Positions 25,704 to 32,446 of a stretch of DNA of 64,000 nt are shown here, piece after piece. Position 1 is the stretch's first letter. Each line of letters begins with the position of its first letter. Source of the DNA: Arthrobacter sp. OY3WO11 (GTDB lineage: Bacteria > Actinomycetota > Actinomycetes > Actinomycetales > Micrococcaceae); assembly GCF_001641125.1 (NCBI RefSeq), contig NZ_LWLP01000001.1, forward strand, positions 3,537,828-3,601,827. Direction: 5' to 3'. Below the pieces are notes generated by a model. It searched no databases and was not told the DNA's origin. It saw nothing but the letters and a program-made list of their open reading frames with translations. The position numbers and the translations under genes were made by a program.

Positions 25704-25765
25704 CATCGACTGCTCCGATATTGCCGTTTAGAGCCCCGAGAACGGCGTTTTCGGAGCAATCGATG
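25704..25765. repeat. Family B hairpin repeat, locus 1
   Basis: The arms 25704-25728 and 25741-25765 are inverted repeats matching at 20 of 25 positions, with outer ends CATCGACTGCTCCGA and TCGGAGCAATCGATG. The loop is about 12 bases. It lies between the convergent ends of the S9 peptidase and SRPBCC genes. It shares its outer and inner (TGCCGTT, AACGGC) motifs with the copies at 30650 and 53800. Confidence 0.8.
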
Positions 25766-25780
25766 GGGACGTCCGGGACC

Positions 25781-26233
25781 TCAGGCCTGCGGGTGCTCCA
25801 CCAGCCACTCCGCCAGGGTTTCGAGGTTGGCGCGGACGGTGCGGCCCTGGGCCCGCTCAACGAGGGGGTCGGCCAGCTTGCCGAAAACGCCGCCGAGGCC
25901 GGTCGCAGCGTCGATCCGCTGCGTGAGGCGGGTGCCGCCGTCGGCCGGTTCAAGGGTAAAGGTGATGGTGAAGTCGAGCTTGCCCTCGACGGACCGGGAC
26001 ACCATGCGCCGGGGCGGATCGAACTCGGTGACCTCCACGGTCCAGTCGAACTGCCGGCCCATGACCTTGCTGGTGCCGCGCCCGCGGGTGCCGACGCCGA
26101 GGGGCCCGTCACCCACCTGCTCCGAGGAGGTGACGGAGGAATCGAAGACCGCGACGTTCTGGAACTTCGACACGAAGTCAAAGACCTCCTGCGGCGGCCG
26201 GGCAATAACAACACTTTCTTCTACAACAGGCAT
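25781..26233 (-). CDS. SRPBCC (START-like) family protein
   Basis: A 150-residue protein with the helix-grip fold of polyketide-cyclase/START-like proteins. The pattern is VEESVVIARPPQEVFDFVSKFQN at the start, alternating strands through the middle and a long C-terminal helix (DPLVERAQGRTVRANLETLAEWL). The cavity binds hydrophobic ligands; no ligand can be named. The ATG at 26233 is chosen because GAAGGAGG lies five bases upstream; an in-frame ATG five codons earlier would overlap that site. Single gene. Confidence 0.82.
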   Translation of the reverse strand: MPVVEESVVIARPPQEVFDFVSKFQNVAVFDSSVTSSEQVGDGPLGVGTRGRGTSKVMGRQFDWTVEVTEFDPPRRMVSRSVEGKLDFTITFTLEPADGGTRLTQRIDAATGLGGVFGKLADPLVERAQGRTVRANLETLAEWLVEHPQA

Positions 26234-26388
26234 GGGAGCCTCCTTCACAGGGCACCTGATGCCGGCTCGGCTCTGCCGGCACGATAGGCAGGCACAGCGC
26301 CAGAGTGGACCGCTAGCCAGCCCCTGTCAAGATCCTTCTGACCGGCCGATTATTTCTCCACACGATGGTCTATAACGGCGGTTTTTAC

Positions 26389-26407
26389 TTAGGTGAGGCT
26401 TAGCTAA
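26389..26407 (+). promoter_or_regulatory. DtxR/IdeR-type iron box
   Basis: TTAGGTGAGGCTTAGCTAA matches 16 of 19 positions of the DtxR/IdeR operator TTAGGTTAGGCTAACCTAA. It ends 12 bases before the ATG of the A-T-acyltransferase gene, so Fe(II)-bound repressor would block initiation. A TAATAC box overlaps its end (26405-26410), and with no ribosome-binding site before the ATG a nearly leaderless transcript is likely. Confidence 0.78.
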
Positions 26408-26419
26408 TACCATCGTCGG

Positions 26420-29008
26420 ATGACCACGCAGCTTGATGTCGCGCGGGTACCTTTCGCTGCCGATCTTTCGAGCTACGGAAACAGGCCTGCCATCCTCGCC
26501 GACGGACTGACCCTCACCTACAGCGACCTTGCCAACCGGGTGGACAGCTTCGCCCGGAGGCTGGGCACCGAACGCCGCCTGATCGCGCTCGCTGCCTCCA
26601 ACGACGTCGAATCCGTCGTCGCATACCTGGCAGCCCTCGCCTCCGGCCACCCGCTGATCCTCCTCCCGGAGGACAAGCCGGCGGCCCTTGAGTCCCTGGT
26701 GGCAGCCTACGATCCCGACGTGGTGGTGCGCTCGGCCAACGGGCAGTGCGTCCTGGACGAACGCCGGCCCGGGACCCGGCACACCCTGCATCCGGACCTT
26801 GCCCTGCTCCTCAGCACCTCCGGGTCCACGGGCTCCCCCAAGCTGGTGAGGCTTTCCCACGCCAACCTCCAGGCCAACGCCGAATCCATTGCCACTTACC
26901 TGCAGATCACCCAGGACGACCGCGCCGCCACTACGCTGCCCATGTCCTACTGCTACGGGCTCTCAGTGATCAACAGCCACCTGCTGCGCGGCGCAGGCCT
27001 GGTCCTCACCGGCCTGTCCGTCGTCGATCCGTGCTTCTGGGAGCTGTTCCGGCGGGAGGAAGCCACAGCCTTCGCCGCCGTTCCCTACACCTTCGAGCTG
27101 CTGGAGCGCGTGGGCTTCGCCGACATGGACCTGCCCAGCCTGCGCTACATCACTCAGGCCGGCGGCCGGCTTGCCCCGGACTCCGTACGGCACTACGCCG
27201 AACTGGGCCGGGAACGGGGCTGGGACCTGTTCGTCATGTACGGCCAGACAGAAGCGACCGCCCGCATGGCCTACCTGCCGCCGGACCTCGCAACCGACTA
27301 TCCCGGCGCCATCGGTGTTCCCGTTCCCGGCGGAACCTTCCGGATCGAGCCCGTCCCGGGACTTGCCGACGGCGAACTGGTATACAGCGGCCCGAATGTG
27401 ATGCTGGGCTATGCAGAGAGCCCGGGCGACCTGGCCTTGGGCCGCACGGTCACCGAACTGCGCACCGGCGACCTCGCCCGGAAGAACAGCGCCGGCCTCT
27501 ACGAGGTGCGCGGGCGCCGCAGCCGGTTCGTCAAGATCGTTGGACTGCGGGTGGACCTGGGCCAGGTGGAACGTCTCCTGGCCGACCTCGGCGTGGACGC
27601 AGCCAGCGCCGGAACGGACCAGCGGCTCGTCGTCGCCGTCGAAGGGGACCACGACACCCACCTGCTCACCAAGGTCCTGGCCCAGGGGCTGGGATTGCCG
27701 CGGGCCGCCGTCGACCTCCATGCCGTGGAGGAGCTCCCCCGCCTGGGGACGGGAAAAGTGGACTATCCGGCCGTGGCTGCCCTGCCGGCGGCACACCCTG
27801 CCCGTCCGGCCGCAGCCACTGAATCCACGGCGGACGCTTCCGGTGCCGCAGGCCGGCACAGCAGCGCCACGCAGCCGGACACTGTCAGGCGGATCTTCGA
27901 GGACACGCTGGAACTGCCGGACATTGCCGACGACGACACGTTCGTTTCGCTCGGCGGTGACTCGCTGTCCTTCGTGGCCGCCTCTGTCCGGCTGGAGCAG
28001 GTGTTGGGGCACCTGCCGGCGGACTGGCACGTGACACCCGTCCGGGACCTCAAACCGCGGCCGGACAGTCGAACGGACGAGCGCCAGGACGGGCCCCAAG
28101 GTGAAAAGCCGGCCCGCCCGTGGACCGCGCGCCTGCTGGCCCCGATGGACACCAGCATCGTCCTCCGTGCCGTCGGGATCTTCCTCATTGCCAGCACCCA
28201 CATCGGCCTCTTCAGCTGGCAGGGCATGGCGCACGTGCTGTTCGCCGCAGCCGGATTCAACTTCGCCCGCTTCCAGCTCTCCGGCGACAGGATGCCCCGC
28301 CTGCGGCGCCAGCTCACCAGCGTGGCCCGGATCGCGGTGCCCAGCATGGTGTTCATAGCCTTCGCCTACCTGGTCACGGACCGGTACAGCCTGCTAAACA
28401 TCGTGCTCCTGAACGCCGTCCTCGGCCCTGAGCAGGTGACCACGCAGTATCACTTCTGGTTCATCGAGGTGATGGTCTACATCCTGCTGGCAATGACGGC
28501 CCTGCTCAGCATCCCCTGGCTCCACCGTGCGGAACGCCGTTTCCCGTTCGTCTTCCCGCTGGTCCTGTTCGGTGTCGGCCTGCTCACCCGCTTTGAGCTT
28601 GTAGAGCCCGGTGTCCCCCATACCGTCCCCGCCTTCTGGCTGTTCGCCCTCGGGTGGGCGGTGGCCCGCTCCCGCACCCTCCCCCAGCGCTGTGCCGTCA
28701 CCGCCCTCACGCTCCTCACCGTCCCGGGATTCTTCGAGAACCCCTACCGGGACCTCACCGTGATGGCCGGAATCCTCATGCTCGCCTGGCTGCCCACCCT
28801 CCCGGTGCCGCGGGCCGTGAGCCGGCTGGTAGTCCTGCTGGCCAGCGCCTCGATGCACATCTACCTGGTCCACTGGCTGGTCTACCCCCTGTTCACCGGC
28901 ATCAGCGTTCCCCTGGCCGTGGCAGCCTCGCTGGCTGCCGGGGTGGCCTACTGGGCCCTGTGCAACAGGGCTGCCGGGGCAGCAGCCCGCCACCTGGCAC
29001 GGAGGTGA
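26420..29008 (+). CDS. Three-domain protein: AMP-forming ligase, carrier domain, membrane acyltransferase
   Basis: An 862-residue fusion. Residues 1-460 are an adenylating domain: LLLSTSGSTGSPK at about 129, MYGQTEAT, ELRTGDLARK, and the catalytic-Lys motif LGTGKVDY. Residues 490-550 are a phosphopantetheine carrier with LGGDSLS (Ser515). Residues 570-862 are an integral-membrane acyltransferase of the acyltransferase-3 type, about ten helices, opening RAVGIFLIASTHIGL and ending MHIYLVHWLV. It should activate an acid, load it on its own carrier and transfer it at the membrane. The iron box upstream predicts expression in iron starvation, suggesting siderophore or surface acylation. No other NRPS genes are adjacent. 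Confidence 0.88.
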   Translation: MTTQLDVARVPFAADLSSYGNRPAILADGLTLTYSDLANRVDSFARRLGTERRLIALAASNDVESVVAYLAALASGHPLILLPEDKPAALESLVAAYDPDVVVRSANGQCVLDERRPGTRHTLHPDLALLLSTSGSTGSPKLVRLSHANLQANAESIATYLQITQDDRAATTLPMSYCYGLSVINSHLLRGAGLVLTGLSVVDPCFWELFRREEATAFAAVPYTFELLERVGFADMDLPSLRYITQAGGRLAPDSVRHYAELGRERGWDLFVMYGQTEATARMAYLPPDLATDYPGAIGVPVPGGTFRIEPVPGLADGELVYSGPNVMLGYAESPGDLALGRTVTELRTGDLARKNSAGLYEVRGRRSRFVKIVGLRVDLGQVERLLADLGVDAASAGTDQRLVVAVEGDHDTHLLTKVLAQGLGLPRAAVDLHAVEELPRLGTGKVDYPAVAALPAAHPARPAAATESTADASGAAGRHSSATQPDTVRRIFEDTLELPDIADDDTFVSLGGDSLSFVAASVRLEQVLGHLPADWHVTPVRDLKPRPDSRTDERQDGPQGEKPARPWTARLLAPMDTSIVLRAVGIFLIASTHIGLFSWQGMAHVLFAAAGFNFARFQLSGDRMPRLRRQLTSVARIAVPSMVFIAFAYLVTDRYSLLNIVLLNAVLGPEQVTTQYHFWFIEVMVYILLAMTALLSIPWLHRAERRFPFVFPLVLFGVGLLTRFELVEPGVPHTVPAFWLFALGWAVARSRTLPQRCAVTALTLLTVPGFFENPYRDLTVMAGILMLAWLPTLPVPRAVSRLVVLLASASMHIYLVHWLVYPLFTGISVPLAVAASLAAGVAYWALCNRAAGAAARHLARR

Positions 29009-29049
29009 GGTGACGACGGCGGCCGCCTCCCGCCGTCGTCACCTCACCT
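29003..29049 (+). terminator. Perfect 20-bp hairpin at the end of the A-T-acyltransferase gene
   Basis: The arms 29003-29022 and 29030-29049 are perfectly complementary, with a 7-base loop. The gene's TGA stop lies within the left arm. A T-poor tail follows. It probably acts as a terminator isolating the iron-regulated gene from the next one. Confidence 0.7.
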
Positions 29050-29154
29050 TCAGTCCGCGGCAGTACCCGGAAAAGCTAACCGTGCTTACTATTGTGGAGC
29101 ACCCGTATTCCGGCCGGAGACCTCCACGGCCCGGACCCCACCAAAGGAGCAGGC

Positions 29155-29361
29155 ATGCCGCTACGCAAGGGAACGTCCGTCGAATGGAACACGTCGCAGG
29201 GCATGACCCACGGAAAGATCGTTGAGAAGAAGACCAGCGACTTTGAGCTGGACGGGCACACGCACCGGGCGAGCGAGGACGAGCCGCAGTACGTGGTGGA
29301 ATCCGCCAGGACCGGCGCCCGGGCCGCGCACAAGGCTTCTGCCCTGACCGAAAAGAAGTAG
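29155..29361 (+). CDS. DUF2945 / HVA1 Tudor-domain small protein
   Basis: A 68-residue basic protein whose sequence (RKGTSVEWNTSQGMTHGKIVEKKTSDFELDGHTHRAS followed by EPQYVVES and a Lys-rich end) is that of the hypervirulence-associated TUDOR-domain family, DUF2945. It folds as a small SH3-like barrel; function is unknown, with nucleic-acid or stress-related roles suggested in the family. AAAGGAGC precedes the ATG. The next gene starts 4 bases past its stop, so the two may be cotranscribed. Confidence 0.85.
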   Translation: MPLRKGTSVEWNTSQGMTHGKIVEKKTSDFELDGHTHRASEDEPQYVVESARTGARAAHKASALTEKK

Positions 29362-29365
29362 CGCT

Positions 29366-30562
29366 GTGGCCGCCCAGCATGAAGTGGTGATCATCGGCGG
29401 GGGCAACGCCGGCGTTTCCCTGGCCGCCCGCCTGGAACGCTACGGGGTCAAGGACGTGGCCGTCATCGAGCCCAAGGACCACCACCTCTACCAGCCGCTG
29501 TTCTCCCACATTGCCGGCGGCCGGGCCCAGGCCCAGGAGGCCGTCCGCTCCCAGGAGTCGGTGATGCCCCAGGGCGTGACGTGGATCCGGGACGGTGCCG
29601 TGGGCGTGGACACGGACACAAATACCGTCAGCCTGGCCTCGGGCTCGTCCGTGTCCTATGGGCAGCTGGTGGTGTGCCCCGGCCTGCAGTATGACTGGGA
29701 CGAGGTGCCGGGCCTTGCGGCGGCCGTGCATTCGCTGCACGGGGCGTCGCATTACGAGTTCGAGCTGGCACCCAAGGCCTGGACCCTGCTGAGCGGGCTC
29801 ACGTCCGGAACCGCCGTCTTCACCATGCCGGCCGGTCCCATCAAATGCGGCGGCGCCAGCCAGAAGCCCATGTACCTTGCCTGCGACTACTGGCGCGAAC
29901 AGGGCGTGCTGGACCAGATCCGCGTGGTGATGGTCCAGCCCTATCCCACAGTCTTTGGGGTGCCCGAGATCGACCGGGAACTTGACCGCAAGATCGCCGA
30001 ATACGGCATCGAACTGCGGACCAACAGCGAACTGGTTTCCGTGGACGCGGCAAGCCGGAATGCCACCATTCGGGACATCTCCACGGGCGCCGAAGACACC
30101 ATCCACTACGACGTGCTGAACGCTGTTCCGCCGCAGTCGGCACCGGACTGGCTCAAAGCCACGGACCTGCCTGCCTCCGGAGACGCCGGCGGGTTCGTGG
30201 AGGTAGACCGCCAGACGCTCCGCCACATCCGGTTCCCGAACGTCTGGTCCCTGGGGGACGCGGCAGGGACCACCAACTCAAAATCCGGCGGCGCCCTCCG
30301 GAAGCAGACCAAGGTACTGGCCCAGAACCTTGTCGCCGCGCGGAAGGGGAAGCCGCTGCCCGCGAAGTACAACGGCTACTCCGTCTGCCCGTTCACGGTG
30401 TCGCGGGACACCGTGGTGTTCGCCGAATTCGACGACCGCTACCGGCCCATGCCCACCATTCCCCGGGTGCCCACGTGGAACGAGAGCAAGCTGTCCTGGG
30501 TGGTGGACCGGGACATTTTCCCGCAGGTCTATTGGAACCTGATCCTCAAGGGCCGGGCGTGA
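29366..30562 (+). CDS. NAD(P)/FAD-dependent oxidoreductase, sulfide:quinone oxidoreductase-like
   Basis: A 398-residue flavoprotein of the NDH-2/SQR superfamily. The FAD-binding motif VVIIGGGNAGVSLAARL is at residues 7-23, a second nucleotide motif is FTMPAGPIKCGGASQK, and the C-terminal FAD contact is VWSLGDAAGT. Cysteines in VVCPGLQ and IKCGGAS match the positions of the SQR redox pair, and a third is in YSVCPFT. SQRs oxidise sulfide and pass electrons to menaquinone. No sulfur transferase genes flank it, so the substrate is not proven. The start is a GTG. Its TGA runs directly into a family A array. Confidence 0.82.
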   Translation: MAAQHEVVIIGGGNAGVSLAARLERYGVKDVAVIEPKDHHLYQPLFSHIAGGRAQAQEAVRSQESVMPQGVTWIRDGAVGVDTDTNTVSLASGSSVSYGQLVVCPGLQYDWDEVPGLAAAVHSLHGASHYEFELAPKAWTLLSGLTSGTAVFTMPAGPIKCGGASQKPMYLACDYWREQGVLDQIRVVMVQPYPTVFGVPEIDRELDRKIAEYGIELRTNSELVSVDAASRNATIRDISTGAEDTIHYDVLNAVPPQSAPDWLKATDLPASGDAGGFVEVDRQTLRHIRFPNVWSLGDAAGTTNSKSGGALRKQTKVLAQNLVAARKGKPLPAKYNGYSVCPFTVSRDTVVFAEFDDRYRPMPTIPRVPTWNESKLSWVVDRDIFPQVYWNLILKGRA

Positions 30563-30640
30563 GTGAGAGAGCGTCCGGGGAAAACCAACCTTAAGTGAGA
30601 GAGCATCCCGGGAAAACCGCCCCTAAGTGAGAGAGCGTCC
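30562..30640 (+). repeat. Family A 32-nt repeat array, locus 4
   Basis: Three plus-oriented units begin at 30562, 30594 and 30626, exactly 32 bases apart. Each has AGTGAGAGAGC-G/A-TCC followed by GGGAA, and CC follows in the first two. The first unit begins at the last base of the oxidoreductase stop codon. The array abuts family B locus 2, making one composite repeat block between convergent genes. Confidence 0.87.
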
Positions 30641-30649
30641 CGGGAACCC

Positions 30650-30711
30650 CATCGAGTGCTCCGATAATGCCGTTTTGCGCGCTGAAAACGGCACCTACGG
30701 AGCAACCGATG
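30650..30711. repeat. Family B hairpin repeat, locus 2
   Basis: The 27-base arms 30650-30676 and 30685-30711 form an imperfect inverted repeat around an 8-base loop. The outer ends are CATCGAGTGCTCCGATAA and TACGGAGCAACCGATG; the inner ends are GCCGTTTT and AAAACGGC. The right arm contains the last codons and the TAG stop of ackA. Confidence 0.85.
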
Positions 30712-31861
30712 AGGAGACGACGGCGGCCGTCGCCTCCGCGATGGCGCGCTCCTCGTCGGTGGGAACCACCAGGACAGGAATGGCGGACCCGGCCGTGGAA
30801 ATGACGCGGGGTTCCTTGGACCGCTCGGCGTTCAGGCCGGCGTCGAGCTCTACGCCAAGCGCGCCCAGCCGGTCCGCCACCAGCGCACGGAACTGGTGCG
30901 AGTTCTCGCCGATGCCGGCCGTGAACACCAGGGCCTTCGCCCCGCCCACGGCCACGTGGTATCCCCCGATGTACTTGGCCAGCCGGTAGGACGTGACCGC
31001 GAGCGCCGTAGCAGCCCTGGCATCGCCTGACTCGGACGCCTCCACCACCGAGCGCATGTCATTGTTGCCAGCCAGGCCTTTCAGCCCGGACTCGCGGTTG
31101 AGCATGGTGTCCAGGTCCTCCGGGGTCCAGCCCGCCCGGCCCAGGAACACCAGGATGGAGGGGTCCAGGTCGCCCGAGCGGGTCCCCATCACCAGGCCCT
31201 CAAGCGGGGTGAAGCCCATGGACGTGTCCACAGAGTGGCCGCCCCGGATGGCCGTGACGGAGGCGCCGTTGCCCAGGTGGGCGATGACGCCGTCAAACTC
31301 TTCAACGGGCAGGTCCAGCAGCGCGGCGGCGCGCCGGGTCACGTACTCGTGGGACGTGCCGTGGAAGCCGTAGCGGCGGATGCCGTGGTTGGTGTAGAGC
31401 TCGTCCGGGACGGCGTAGCGCCAGGCGTGCTCGGGCAGCGTGCGGTGGAATGCGGTGTCGAACACGGCAACCTGGGGCATGTCCGGCCACTTTTTGGTGA
31501 TGGCCCGGATCCCCAGGACGTTGGCGGGGTTGTGGAGCGGCGCCAGCGGGTTCAGGCGCTCGATGGCGCGGGTGATCTCGTTGTCGATCAGCACGGGCTC
31601 CGCGAAGCGCTCCCCGCCGTGCACCACCCGGTGTCCAACTGCGGCCAGCTCCAGGCCGCCAAGTTCCTGGTGGATGGCGGCATCCACCTGTTCCAGCGCC
31701 TCGGCGTGGTCCCGTGGGCCCTCTATCTCGCCGTCCCCGCCGCCGCCGTTGCCCATGCCGATCTTCTCGATCAGCCCCTCGGTCAGGACGCTCCCGGCGG
31801 CGACGTCGCGCACCTGGTACTTGAGCGAGGACGAGCCGGAGTTGATGACGAGCACGAGCAT
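30695..31861 (-). CDS. ackA: Acetate kinase
   Basis: A 388-residue ASKHA-fold kinase that interconverts acetyl phosphate plus ADP with acetate plus ATP, working with the phosphotransacetylase encoded nearby. The N-terminal LVINSGSSSLKYQV, the FDTAFHRTLPEHAWRYAVP block, GFHGTSHEYV and the nucleotide site TAGIGENSHQFRAL are all present. The final residues (SSVAP and the stop) are encoded inside a family B hairpin, so the native C-terminus may have been replaced by repeat insertion. pta lies 0.6 kb upstream on the same strand, separated by a small opposite-strand gene. Confidence 0.95.
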   Translation of the reverse strand: MLVLVINSGSSSLKYQVRDVAAGSVLTEGLIEKIGMGNGGGGDGEIEGPRDHAEALEQVDAAIHQELGGLELAAVGHRVVHGGERFAEPVLIDNEITRAIERLNPLAPLHNPANVLGIRAITKKWPDMPQVAVFDTAFHRTLPEHAWRYAVPDELYTNHGIRRYGFHGTSHEYVTRRAAALLDLPVEEFDGVIAHLGNGASVTAIRGGHSVDTSMGFTPLEGLVMGTRSGDLDPSILVFLGRAGWTPEDLDTMLNRESGLKGLAGNNDMRSVVEASESGDARAATALAVTSYRLAKYIGGYHVAVGGAKALVFTAGIGENSHQFRALVADRLGALGVELDAGLNAERSKEPRVISTAGSAIPVLVVPTDEERAIAEATAAVVSSSVAP

Positions 31862-31996
31862 GTGGGGCCTCCTGAGCCTTGCTTCTGCGGTTCAAACCCC
31901 ACTATAGGCGGGCCGGGGCACGGGTTTCTTGCGGACAGGCGAGGCTGGGGCCTAGAGTCGGCACACGAGCTGGACCACGCCCGAGAGGACACTTTC

Positions 31997-32302
31997 ATGA
32001 CGAACGAGCCGAATTCGATCGACGAGAACGACCCCACCAACACGGGTTCCAGCAGCACGGCGCCCCTGAACGCGCAGGCGGATTCGGATACCGGTTCCCG
32101 TTCCGGAAAGAAAGACCCCACGGTGGTGGAAGGCGCCAACCCTGCCCTGGACGACACCGGCGCCCTGAAAGCTAAGGAAACCGGCGAGGCACCCGAAGCC
32201 CCGGAGAACACCGAGGACCTGGACCTCACCCCGCAGGGACTGTCCGATGAGCCAGCCAAACAGGAGGACCCGGCCAGCCTGGCGAAGCCGGACAACAGCT
32301 GA
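31997..32302 (+). CDS. Acidic hypothetical protein (101 aa)
   Basis: A 101-residue, strongly acidic, probably disordered protein rich in Asp, Glu, Thr, Ser and Pro (NSIDENDPTNTGSSSTAP, EAPENTEDLDLTPQGLSDEPAK). It has no signal or membrane segment. GAGAGGAC precedes the ATG at 31997. It sits on the opposite strand between ackA and pta. A similar acidic small protein is encoded at 40607. I do not recognise the family; such proteins are frequent and uncharacterised in Arthrobacter. Confidence 0.62.
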   Translation: MTNEPNSIDENDPTNTGSSSTAPLNAQADSDTGSRSGKKDPTVVEGANPALDDTGALKAKETGEAPEAPENTEDLDLTPQGLSDEPAKQEDPASLAKPDNS

Positions 32303-32341
32303 CGCGGCGCTAAGCACCCCGACGCAAAGTAACACAGCGCT

Positions 32342-32383
32342 AAGGGCGACGGCGGCACCCACGGAGGTGCCGCCGTCGCCCTT
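32342..32383. terminator. Bidirectional hairpin terminator between the acidic gene and pta
   Basis: A perfect 18-bp stem (32342-32359 with 32366-32383) and a CACGGA loop, between two convergent genes. AAGGG and CCCTT ends give a short A/T border on both sides. Confidence 0.8.
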
Positions 32384-32446
32384 TGTCGGTTTGCTTGGCT
32401 GTGGCCCGGAAGCGGGCCCTGGGAAGCAGGTCCTGGTACGTAGGTC

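Noticed and set aside
26420..29008. Siderophore NRPS cluster
   Set aside because: Only one protein with A and T domains is present; there is no condensation domain, tailoring enzyme or siderophore transporter in the neighbourhood, so a cluster is not supported.
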